From an uncultured Alphaproteobacteria bacterium (GTDB lineage Bacteria; Pseudomonadota; Alphaproteobacteria; RF32; CAG-239), in the NCBI GenBank assembly GCA_934255405.1, contig CAKQNT010000011.1, positions 1 to 59,673 on the forward strand: a DNA stretch of 59,673 nt, written 5' to 3'. This document shows positions 52,600-59,673 of the stretch, piece after piece (within the stretch, counting starts at the first letter, position 1; each line of letters starts with the position of its first letter). The notes beneath the pieces were generated by a model. The model did no database searches and was not told the origin of the DNA. It worked only from the letters and a program-made list of their open reading frames with translations. The translations under genes and the position numbers were made by a program.

Positions 52600-53222
52600 T
52601 ACCACCAACTGCGATCATCATTACCGACACGGCGGAAAGTTTCCACCCACTCATTAATTTTTTTGTTCTCAGTATCAAGCAGAATCATTCTGTATACCAA
52701 AATTGGCTCTTCCGGCGAGCCGGCATTTTCAATAATGGTTTCCAATATATAATCAGCCTCGTTTTTGTCGTTCACCACCTTAAAGGTCTTTGAACCCTCA
52801 ATAATTTTGCGGGTGGTTCGCTCGGCGTTATAAATTCCGTCAGGCATTTTGCGGTCAGCTTTTTTAAGATCGGTTATAAATAGAAAAGTATCGCCGTTGT
52901 TTTCATAAATATCTCTGGTATCGTCCAGCATACGATTAGTAGCACGGGCAGCCGGAATAGCATAGACTTCTGCCATTGGGGCATATTCCTCATAGCGTTC
53001 GGCTCTGGTCGGCAGCTGATAGGTTCCAAAGCCCTCGACAACTTCCACATTGGCAGCCGGAGCTTCCAAAATCGGTGCCGGAGTTTGTTTTTGCACAGTA
53101 ACTCTTCGGGTTTCGCTATAGTTCCCATCATCAAAAATTATTTCTTCCAATGTGCTGTTCTCGGTGTTGGCGCAGGCCGCCAGCCCCAACAGTCCGCAAA
53201 TCGCAATCAAGGTTTTTCTCAT
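52599..53222 (-). CDS. LpoB-like lipoprotein (penicillin-binding protein activator)
   Basis: This 207-residue protein has a lipoprotein signal peptide (LGLAAC, Cys17), a Pro- and Ala-rich linker, and a C-terminal domain that resembles LpoB: TRDIYENNGDTFLF, NEADYILETI and a terminal DDRSWW. In E. coli LpoB is anchored in the outer membrane and activates PBP1b. A partner periplasmic gene follows with a one-base overlap. PBP genes are not in the window, so the target is inferred. Confidence 0.75.
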   Translation of the reverse strand: MRKTLIAICGLLGLAACANTENSTLEEIIFDDGNYSETRRVTVQKQTPAPILEAPAANVEVVEGFGTYQLPTRAERYEEYAPMAEVYAIPAARATNRMLDDTRDIYENNGDTFLFITDLKKADRKMPDGIYNAERTTRKIIEGSKTFKVVNDKNEADYILETIIENAGSPEEPILVYRMILLDTENKKINEWVETFRRVGNDDRSWW

Positions 53223-53307
53223 TAAAACGCCCTCAAAAAATTAAATCTATCTTGATTATAAAGATAATTTTACAAATTCACATAATATTTTTTTACTTAT
53301 TCACTAT

Positions 53308-53336
53308 TTGCAATTTAAAACAAATTATATTACACT
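53308..53336 (+). promoter_or_regulatory. possible promoter of the DUF1294-msbA unit
   Basis: TTGCAA (53308-53313) and TACACT (53331-53336) are separated by 17 bases, about 36 bases before the DUF1294 start codon. Confidence 0.4.
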
Positions 53337-53371
53337 GTCGCCGATTGGTACCACAGAAGATGTAAGAACTT

Positions 53372-53809
53372 ATGGTTATAACTTTTACGGCAATTTTGTT
53401 CGGGCTGGCGGCTCTTATTTATCCTTTGCGCCGCAACTGCCTGTTTCTCCTCAATAGCACGCTGATTATCGGAACCGCCTATTATCTGGAGAATCACTAT
53501 TTTACAGCTCCGATTTTTCATCACAAAACAATTCTGTTATTTGTGGTGTTTCAGTTTATTTTTGCCAATATCACCACTTTTTTTGCCTATGGCATAGATA
53601 AATACGCCGCGATTAAAAAGCGTTGGCGTGTGCGGGAAAATGATTTGCACATGATGGAGTTTTTGGGAGGATGGATAGGCGCCTTTGTTGCGCAAAGACT
53701 TTTTCATCACAAAACCTCCAAAAAGAGCTTTCAAAATATGTATAAATTGATGATTGTGATGGAGCTTGTCGCTGTCTATGTAATCGTCAAATTTTTAAAC
53801 TTATTGTAG
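53372..53809 (+). CDS. DUF1294 family membrane protein
   Basis: This 145-residue protein has about four hydrophobic segments and the DUF1294 signature: YGIDKYAAIKKRWRVRENDLH, then FLGGWIGAFVAQRLFHHKTSK. The function of the family is not known. The ribosome-binding site is weak. The msbA-like gene starts eight bases after its stop, so it may be part of an envelope unit. Confidence 0.85.
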   Translation: MVITFTAILFGLAALIYPLRRNCLFLLNSTLIIGTAYYLENHYFTAPIFHHKTILLFVVFQFIFANITTFFAYGIDKYAAIKKRWRVRENDLHMMEFLGGWIGAFVAQRLFHHKTSKKSFQNMYKLMIVMELVAVYVIVKFLNLL

Positions 53810-53817
53810 GATTAAAA

Positions 53818-55590
53818 ATGTCTAAAAAGAATAAATTGGCTGAATCTCCCAAACTTCCGTTTATGGATCACTACAAAATCATGTGGCCGTTTGTCTGCCC
53901 GTACCTGTTTAGGGCGCTGTTGGCTATTGCTTTGTGTATTCCCATCGGGGCATTGGATGCGGTTGTTGCGATGTCGCTTAAGCCGTATATGGATGTGGTT
54001 TTGGTTGACAAAAGCGCTCATTCTCCAGCCTATATTCCGCTGTTGATTGTTGCTTTTACTTTTGTGCAGGGTGCGCTTAATTATACTGCCACCTACCTAA
54101 ATTCTTGGGTGGGCGGACGCATTACCACCGATGTAAAACTGGCATTGTTCCGCAAACTGCTGACTCTGGAGCCGGCTTTTTATGACAAACACGATTCCGG
54201 ACATATCATTCAGCGCTTTTCCTCAGATGTAGATACTGCCTGCAGCGGGCTCATAGATAATTTGCGATTGTTTGTGTCGCGCACATTTTCTTCATTGTCG
54301 CTAATTGGCGTTCTAATTTATAACTCGTGGCAGTTGTCTATTATCGCTATTTTGGTGCTGATTTGCGCATTGCTGCCGCTGACTTTTGTTCGCCGTATGA
54401 TAAAAGGCGTAATTTTAAAGACAGTGCAGGAGAGCTCAACGATTATCACCAATTATAATGAAACTTATCACGGCAACAAAACGATAGCATCTTATAATTT
54501 GCAAGATCGCACTTACAACGAATATAATTCGGTAATCACCAAGCTGTTCAAGCTCTCAATCAAGATGATTCAGCGCACCGCGTGGATGACTCCGATGCTG
54601 CATGTGATTGCCTCAATCGGTATCGGCGGTGTTATCGGCTACGGCAGTTATCTGATTGTTAACGGCACTATCACTTCCGGTAATTTTGTATCTTTTATCA
54701 CCGCGTTGATTATGCTTTACAATCCAATCAAAAGCATCGGCAAAAACTTCAGTGCGGTTCAGGTCTCTTTTTTGGCGATTGAGCGTATTGCCGATATTTT
54801 GAGCATTAAGCCGCAAATTGCTGATAAACCCGATGCCAAGGAGCTTAAACAAGTTAAGCAAGATATTGTTTTTGATGATGTCTGTTTTTCCTATACTCCT
54901 GATGTTCCGGTGCTTAAGCATATCAATCTAAAGGTCAAGGCCGGCACCACAACTGCCCTTGTCGGCAATTCCGGCGGCGGCAAGTCTACCGTCGTCAGTT
55001 TGTTGCCGCGTTTTTACGATGTTTGCTCTGGTCATATTAGCATAGATGGGCAGGATATTCGCAATCTTACGTTAGAAAGCCTGCGCAGCAAGATTGCCGT
55101 GGTTTTTCAGGATAACTTCCTGTTCTCCGGCACTATTCGCGACAATATTCTTATGGGTAAGCCAGATGCCTCGGAGGCGGAAATTAACCGCGCCTTAGAG
55201 ATGGCTTATCTTAAAGATTTTGTCGATGAGCAAGAAAACGGATTAGATACCGATATCGGCGAACGAGGCAGCCTGCTTTCCGGCGGACAGCGCCAGCGTT
55301 TGGCAATTGCCAGAGCCTTTCTAAAAAATGCGCCGATTGTAATTTTGGATGAGGCGACCTCGGCACTGGATAACAAATCTGAGGCGGTTGTGCAAAAGGC
55401 TATCGAAAACCTTATGCAGGATAGAACCGTATTCGTAATCGCACACCGTTTGTCAACCATTCAAAACGCTGATGTTATAGTTGTTGTCAATGACGGTGAA
55501 ATAATCGAAAAAGGCTCGCATGAAGAACTGTTGCAAAAAGAGAATGGTTCCTATCGTTCTCTGTACAATGCTCAGTTCAAAAAGAAGTAA
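53818..55590 (+). CDS. msbA: MsbA-like ABC exporter (lipid A flippase)
   Basis: This 590-residue half-transporter has an N-terminal six-helix membrane domain (about residues 20-320) and a nucleotide-binding domain with Walker A VGNSGGGKST, the signature LSGGQRQRLAIARA and Walker B IVILDEATSALD. The arrangement and the neighbourhood are those of MsbA, which flips lipid A core across the inner membrane. Other lipid or peptide exporters of the same type cannot be fully ruled out. AGGA precedes the ATG. Confidence 0.85.
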   Translation: MSKKNKLAESPKLPFMDHYKIMWPFVCPYLFRALLAIALCIPIGALDAVVAMSLKPYMDVVLVDKSAHSPAYIPLLIVAFTFVQGALNYTATYLNSWVGGRITTDVKLALFRKLLTLEPAFYDKHDSGHIIQRFSSDVDTACSGLIDNLRLFVSRTFSSLSLIGVLIYNSWQLSIIAILVLICALLPLTFVRRMIKGVILKTVQESSTIITNYNETYHGNKTIASYNLQDRTYNEYNSVITKLFKLSIKMIQRTAWMTPMLHVIASIGIGGVIGYGSYLIVNGTITSGNFVSFITALIMLYNPIKSIGKNFSAVQVSFLAIERIADILSIKPQIADKPDAKELKQVKQDIVFDDVCFSYTPDVPVLKHINLKVKAGTTTALVGNSGGGKSTVVSLLPRFYDVCSGHISIDGQDIRNLTLESLRSKIAVVFQDNFLFSGTIRDNILMGKPDASEAEINRALEMAYLKDFVDEQENGLDTDIGERGSLLSGGQRQRLAIARAFLKNAPIVILDEATSALDNKSEAVVQKAIENLMQDRTVFVIAHRLSTIQNADVIVVVNDGEIIEKGSHEELLQKENGSYRSLYNAQFKKK

Positions 55591-55633
55591 CTGCAAAAAA
55601 ACAACCTTTTTGTCAAGCAACCATGGTTTAATC

Positions 55634-55662
55634 TTTACAAGTGTTTTATCGTATGTTAACAT
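55634..55662 (+). promoter_or_regulatory. probable promoter of the cysteine-rich exoprotein
   Basis: TTTACA (55634-55639) and TAACAT (55657-55662) are separated by 17 bases. AGGAGG and ATG follow at 55683-55696. Confidence 0.5.
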
Positions 55663-55693
55663 TAGAGAGTGTTTATAGATACAGGAGGTTAAT

Positions 55694-58036
55694 ATGCGTA
55701 AAATCTGGCTGGCTCTTGCAATAATTCTAAGTTGTTCTCCTGTTGCTGCTAAGACGTGGTTTCTGCCTGATTATCAATATGGTATTGAGTCTTTTGAAAA
55801 ATGCGCCAGTAGAGGACTGCGCAATAACCCGCAAAGCGGTATGAATTGTACAGCGATTACTGTTGATGGTATCACTTGCTATAAGTGCAAAGGTTGTGAA
55901 GAATATGGGCTGCTTGATTCAATTCCCAATGGTATGTCATGCACTTCTGATACAAATACCATTCCTGGGGTAATTTGTTATAAATGTACTGCCTGCAGTG
56001 ATGATTACAAATATACAACAAACAATTGCCCGATTAACACCTATATTCTATCCGAAAAATGCGGCAATAAATACAAAAAATGCACTTGTAATCCAGCCAT
56101 ATACGAGGCTCAATGTCCAGATGGCTATATTCGGGATCATAACAATTGTTGTACAGATAAGAACACAAATGAAAAGATTTGTAAATGTATAAAGCCTATA
56201 TGCGAAACCAGCACCAGAGTGGTCGACTGTCAGGCTAGCGGCAGCGGATGCACCCCGTCCACCACCAACGGCTGTGAGCAATATTGTGCTGACGAGTGTC
56301 CGGACGAGTGCGCCTACCTTCTGAAAACAGGGCAGGCTCGTAATGATTGCAAATATGGTTGCGCCACCGGTAAATCTGTTGCTAATTGCCCTGGGCTATG
56401 CTATGAGTGCAAAGACAAATGTACATATCTGGTGGAAACGGGGCAAGCCATATCCAATTGCCCGTATGGGTGTGCTGCCGGTAAGGAGGTTGCAGGCTGT
56501 CCGGGGCTATGCTATGAGTGCAAAGACAAATGTACATATCTGGTAGAAACGGGGCAAGCCATATCCAATTGCCCGTATGGGTGTGCTACCGGCAAAGAGG
56601 TGAGTGGTTGTCCGGGGCTTTGTGCCGAATGCAAGCCGGAACCGCTTCCTGAAACACCGCGGATCAGATGCTACGAGCATGTGAATCCACACAAGTATGT
56701 GCTTACACACCAGTGCGCAATCAATGGCAAAGGAGACGGCTATATTTGTAATAAGGTTGGCGAGAATGCAGGTGTAAATTTGCCGGCAAATTGTACTATC
56801 GATGAGTTCGCAAATGCTTGTCGTATAGTTGGCGATGATTCGGGTTTAGAGGATGAGGCATATTTTCAAGGCGTCAATATCGGTTGTCCGCATGGCTGTC
56901 AAGAAAATGATGAAATCAATATTATGAAGGCTGGATGTACGTTGTGTAATTATTGTACTGATTGCTCCTATATGAATAACGGCAAAAAGGCCACTGATGA
57001 ATATTCAAACTGTGTGCCAGACTCCGACCCCATAAAGCTGATCAAAGAATATTGTCCTGCGAACACTTCTGATAAATGTGGTGATGCAACCTATCCTTTC
57101 CGCAAAGGAGCGTGGTATATACCATCTATCGGTGAAATGCTTGACTTATTTGGTATGAATATAAGCAAGATGACATCTGATGGATCTATCCTTGATAATC
57201 GATATTTTAATGATGTTCACCCTCTTGATGAAATAGATCGTTTAGAATACATGACGGCTGAATCCCTTTATAAAATTGAGGCTGAATTAATAACGTTGCA
57301 TGAGCGATATAACCAATATATAGATGGAGGCGTAACGCCATTGGTGTATGAACATGATGACAAGATTCCCGGTTGGACAATTTATGGATCAATCACCGAG
57401 GATTATATGCACATTGGGAGTAGTGATTATAAGACATACACTATGACTGGTGGTAGTCAATTCCTGACGTCTACGGAAGAAATCTCGTTTTATATAAGAC
57501 GCCCATTCGAGGCCGATGCCAATCTACCGGGTGATTTGCCGGAAATTCTCAAGCGTAAAGCTATAGGTGCTGTAGTAGGTTCAGTAGGCGGTTCAGTAGG
57601 CGGTTCTGGGCGCATAAGGCCAATGATTTCTTTGACAGGCTCAACAGATAATAACACGATGCTGCCGGGCGTAGGTAATACTGTGTTTTATAAAAATGAT
57701 AATTCGGAAGACAGGGTTTCGTTTATTCCTTTATATAAAAATGCTGGGTTTGATGGTTCCACGTATGATGAGCTTAAAGCTGAATTTGGAGATCCGGTTG
57801 GGGTGGTGTCATCAGCTATAATTAATGAAACGGATATGACTTATGATGTCAGAATCATCGCTTTGAAAAATATCTTTTTTAGTAATGCTCCTGGCGCGCT
57901 TATAAGTTGGCCGGAAGATTTATATTCTAGCTGTCCTAACGTGTATCCTGTTAGAGAGGATGATACCAGAGAATTATCTAGGTGCTATATAGCGCTTAAA
58001 GGTGGAAACTGGCTGAACATAATACCTAACGAGTGA
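55694..58036 (+). CDS. large secreted cysteine-rich repeat protein
   Basis: This 780-residue protein has a signal peptide (about residues 1-19, ending in PVAA) and an N-terminal half with very many cysteines in CxxC and CPxGC pairs. From about residue 205 three 37-residue repeats occur, each with a C-T-Y-L-V-E-T-G-Q-A-type core and a CPYGCATGKEV stretch; copies two and three are nearly identical. The C-terminal half (about 470-780) has GAWYIPSIGEM, which recalls lectin-like surface domains such as DUF1566, and a GSVGGSVGGSG linker. A consensus AGGAGG fixes the start. It is probably a surface or secreted adhesin-like protein; disulfide bonding is likely. No family is firmly recognised. Confidence 0.75.
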   Translation: MRKIWLALAIILSCSPVAAKTWFLPDYQYGIESFEKCASRGLRNNPQSGMNCTAITVDGITCYKCKGCEEYGLLDSIPNGMSCTSDTNTIPGVICYKCTACSDDYKYTTNNCPINTYILSEKCGNKYKKCTCNPAIYEAQCPDGYIRDHNNCCTDKNTNEKICKCIKPICETSTRVVDCQASGSGCTPSTTNGCEQYCADECPDECAYLLKTGQARNDCKYGCATGKSVANCPGLCYECKDKCTYLVETGQAISNCPYGCAAGKEVAGCPGLCYECKDKCTYLVETGQAISNCPYGCATGKEVSGCPGLCAECKPEPLPETPRIRCYEHVNPHKYVLTHQCAINGKGDGYICNKVGENAGVNLPANCTIDEFANACRIVGDDSGLEDEAYFQGVNIGCPHGCQENDEINIMKAGCTLCNYCTDCSYMNNGKKATDEYSNCVPDSDPIKLIKEYCPANTSDKCGDATYPFRKGAWYIPSIGEMLDLFGMNISKMTSDGSILDNRYFNDVHPLDEIDRLEYMTAESLYKIEAELITLHERYNQYIDGGVTPLVYEHDDKIPGWTIYGSITEDYMHIGSSDYKTYTMTGGSQFLTSTEEISFYIRRPFEADANLPGDLPEILKRKAIGAVVGSVGGSVGGSGRIRPMISLTGSTDNNTMLPGVGNTVFYKNDNSEDRVSFIPLYKNAGFDGSTYDELKAEFGDPVGVVSSAIINETDMTYDVRIIALKNIFFSNAPGALISWPEDLYSSCPNVYPVREDDTRELSRCYIALKGGNWLNIIPNE
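56400..56621 (+). repeat. two 111-bp tandem coding repeats
   Basis: Bases 56400-56510 and 56511-56621 differ at only a few positions. A third, diverged copy lies upstream (56289-56399). Because the unit is a multiple of three, the copy number can change in frame. Confidence 0.9.
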
Positions 58037-58039
58037 CGC

Positions 58040-58068
58040 AAAAGCGAGGAGATAATCTCCTCGCTTTT
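58040..58068 (+). terminator. terminator after the exoprotein gene
   Basis: AAAAGCGAGGAGA (58040-58052) pairs perfectly with its complement (58056-58068) over a three-base loop, with T run. Confidence 0.9.
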
Positions 58069-58084
58069 TTTATCGTAATCCTCT

Positions 58085-58149
58085 GGCTCTTTTTTTATTG
58101 TCATCCTCGGGCTCTTTTTTTATTGTCATCCTCGGGCTTGACCCGAGGA
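58085..58149. repeat. tandem 25-bp repeats leading into a dispersed-type palindrome
   Basis: Two exact 25-base copies (58085-58109 and 58110-58134, ending TCATCCTCG) run into a palindrome TCCTCGGG-CTTGA-CCCGAGGA (58129-58149). The TCCTCGGGCTTGACCCGAGGA core is like a palindrome often seen dispersed through alphaproteobacterial intergenic regions. The terminator T run just upstream looks like a degenerate earlier copy. Confidence 0.7.
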
Positions 58150-58204
58150 CCCAAGGTCAACCAATTAGCTATGCCATTGCGTGAGCGGCGATTAGCCGTC
58201 TTTC

Positions 58205-58753
58205 CTAGTGTCCCTCACGGTTGCGACGCAACAGAACATATAGGGCGCCGGTGCCGCCATCTTCTTGTTTGGCATAACTTATGCCCAAAATCAGTGGTCG
58301 GAGTTCTGGGTTGTTCAGCCAGTTAGGTACGCAGTCTTTAAGGATTCCTTTTTTCTCATACCAAGCCGCGTCTTCGTGGTTAATCCCTTTGCCGGTAACT
58401 ATCAATACGCAACGCAATCCCTGCATATAAGCATGACGGATAAAGTCATCAACGGCCGCAAATGCCTCCTTTTCCGTTAGCCCATGCAAATCCAGACTGC
58501 GTTCAATCTTAAACTCTCCGCGCTTAAACTTCTCAGCAGTGCGGCGGTCAATATTATCGGTGTTGCCGATTTGCAACGTTTCTAAGCTATTGCCACTGTA
58601 TGCCGCGGCATAATTTATTTTGGGAGTAATATTTCCGACAATTAGCGGGGCTTGTGGCTTTTCTTCTGTCTCTGGCAGTTTCTTAACACCGGAAATCGCC
58701 TCTTGCCACGCTCCATCATCTTCGGGAGCGACGATGCGATCTAGGCGTTTCAT
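58205..58753 (-). CDS. Smr-domain protein
   Basis: This 182-residue protein has a C-terminal Smr domain (about 85-180) with LDLHGLTEKEA and the TGKG motif, and a disordered N-terminal half. Smr domains can nick DNA or bind RNA; in bacteria this stand-alone form is often next to mltA. It overlaps the 3' end of the upstream membrane-protein gene by 38 bases. Ribosome-binding site is weak, and the start is tied to the only suitable ATG. Confidence 0.85.
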   Translation of the reverse strand: MKRLDRIVAPEDDGAWQEAISGVKKLPETEEKPQAPLIVGNITPKINYAAAYSGNSLETLQIGNTDNIDRRTAEKFKRGEFKIERSLDLHGLTEKEAFAAVDDFIRHAYMQGLRCVLIVTGKGINHEDAAWYEKKGILKDCVPNWLNNPELRPLILGISYAKQEDGGTGALYVLLRRNREGH

Positions 58754-59270
58754 CTTTAGGTTCTTCCTTGAGTTCTTCCTTAGGTTCTTCTTGCGGCGCA
58801 GGCTCTTCTGCCGGCTTTTCTATCATCAAATCTGCAAAATTCTTGACCGCAAATTCTTTCCAATCTCCATCCGGTGCCAGACAGCCGATTTTTTTGTTTT
58901 CGGCATTGACTAACACAATCCCTCCAAACTCCCACAATTGGCAGAAGTTATCATAGCCGGAGAGCAGATAGCTTCGAGTGCGATCCAGCAATTTGGTATC
59001 AAGCTTCTTTTTTACTAAATTGGCCGATACCATAATTGCCGCAATCATAAACACCAAACCAAAAATCGGTCCGACCGCCAGAATTAATATCAAGCCGAGA
59101 ATAACCGGCAACAACGCCGGCAACAAAACTTCCCACGGATTATAAACCGGAGAATTTGGACGATTAATTTTGCTCTCCACTAAGCAGAGATGAAGTTTAT
59201 TTTCTTCTACTGCTTTTTTCAGGGCGCGATACGCCATTTCTTCTGCTCGGTTGGGTAATTTTTTTGCCAT
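58716..59270 (-). CDS. membrane protein with acidic tail, unknown function
   Basis: This 184-residue protein has a soluble N-terminal 45 residues, two hydrophobic segments near 50-85, a soluble region with a few strands (YDNFCQLWEFGGIVLVN), and a Glu/Pro/Lys-rich tail ending in Arg residues. No family is recognised. It starts four bases after the mltA stop and overlaps the smr gene by 38 bases, so the three are one unit. Tim44-like genes often lie next to mltA in alphaproteobacteria, but I see no Tim44 signature here. Confidence 0.55.
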   Translation of the reverse strand: MAKKLPNRAEEMAYRALKKAVEENKLHLCLVESKINRPNSPVYNPWEVLLPALLPVILGLILILAVGPIFGLVFMIAAIMVSANLVKKKLDTKLLDRTRSYLLSGYDNFCQLWEFGGIVLVNAENKKIGCLAPDGDWKEFAVKNFADLMIEKPAEEPAPQEEPKEELKEEPKDETPRSHRRSRR

Positions 59271-59274
59271 AATA

Positions 59275-59673
59275 TCAGTCCCTTTCAGATTTTGGCATCA
59301 GGATATAGTAATTTCCGGCGGCGTTCATTTTGCCTGCCAGCTCCAATATATCGTCACCGCCGCTACCCCAGTAAAAATCTCCGCGAATAGCCCCTTTAAT
59401 GGCGCCACCCACATCTTGCGCATTTACCAGTTTTCTAATCGGTTGTTTGTCGGGAGCTGTTGTTTCCAGCCATAGCAAAGCCCCGAGCGGAACATAGTTC
59501 TTGTCAACCGCCAAAGAGCGCTGTGCCGTAAGCGGCAAGCCCATGGCGCCCAACGGACCTGTTGCCCCAATTAGCTGATGAAACACATAGCGCTGATTTT
59601 CATTCATATATTTGAGCGCTTTTTCCGGATTCTCCAACAACCATTTTTTGACATTGCCCATTGAGGCTTCTCC
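59275..59673 (-). CDS. mltA: membrane-bound lytic murein transglycosylase A, 5' part cut by window
   Basis: Only the C-terminal 132 residues are present; the frame is open through base 59673, so the start lies beyond the window. The sequence RYVFHQLIGATGPLGAMG, then PLTAQRSLAVD and AQDVGGAIKGAIRGDFYW matches the C-terminal 3D domain of MltA, which holds the catalytic Asp residues in the D-V-G-G and R-G-D-F segments. MltA cleaves peptidoglycan glycan strands to 1,6-anhydromuropeptides in the periplasm. Confidence 0.92.
   Translation of the reverse strand, partial: GEASMGNVKKWLLENPEKALKYMNENQRYVFHQLIGATGPLGAMGLPLTAQRSLAVDKNYVPLGALLWLETTAPDKQPIRKLVNAQDVGGAIKGAIRGDFYWGSGGDDILELAGKMNAAGNYYILMPKSERD

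Noticed and set aside
55591..55633. Terminator after msbA
   Set aside because: A-rich and T-rich runs are present but no paired stem of useful length.
56289..56621. Tandem 111-bp repeats as a CRISPR array
   Set aside because: The copies are contiguous, in frame and coding, without spacers.
58085..58134. Two 25-bp copies as a CRISPR fragment
   Set aside because: The copies are adjacent with no spacer and lie beside a palindrome.

Overview
This window looks like part of the chromosome of a moderately low-GC, Gram-negative alphaproteobacterium, probably uncultured and possibly gut-associated. The evidence is the gene order: a TPR_21 protein, bamB and der in one run; a lytic transglycosylase mltA upstream of an smr gene; ptsP near a RodZ-like gene and prfA; and many lipoproteins with clear lipoboxes. 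The lineage is inferred from gene content, because no 16S gene is present.

Positions 1-5390 differ from the rest. They are visibly AT-richer and hold the end of a BRO-type prophage antirepressor and a complete type III restriction-modification pair (mod-res). The segment ends against the 3' end of a tRNA-Thr(GGT) gene, which is the usual layout of an integrated island. From 5.6 kb the genes are mostly core housekeeping: a 51-codon ORF overlapping murA, a META-domain lipoprotein, a dnaE-led unit with two membrane proteins and an RgpF-like protein, then prfA, a RodZ-like gene, ptsP, a phosphomannose-isomerase cupin, a kinase-like gene and a degenerate DEAD-box-like gene, trpS and serS.

A 515-base gap after serS holds a promoter-like site and a cluster of nested complementary segments that may be an unclassified structured RNA. 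It is followed by a tightly coupled run: HAD phosphatase, a membrane-anchored Memo-AMMECR1 fusion, an M49-like metallohydrolase and L-serine dehydratase. The reverse-strand run TPR_21-bamB-der serves outer-membrane and ribosome assembly. A diguanylate cyclase, an RlmD-like methyltransferase, a lipoprotein and transketolase follow.

The 40-50 kb part holds a secreted HExxH protein, a SemiSWEET transporter, class II aldolase, a COG2509 flavoprotein, a ferritin-like protein, rpe, a PhoB-like regulator, tgt, a LOG-family gene, a fused SpmA-SpmB protein and dtd. Together tkt, fba and rpe give central sugar-phosphate metabolism; no complete pathway is encoded here. The last 9 kb is devoted to the envelope: an LpoB-like lipoprotein and periplasmic partner, a DUF1294 protein, an MsbA-like exporter, a 780-residue cysteine-rich repeat exoprotein, a dispersed palindrome, Smr, a membrane protein and the C-terminal part of MltA cut by the window edge.

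Most units end in clear Rho-independent hairpins, several shared between convergent genes. The least explained items are the candidate RNA after serS, the Memo-AMMECR1 operon, the cysteine-rich exoprotein, the degenerate DEAD-box-like gene and the tRNA-Thr junction.
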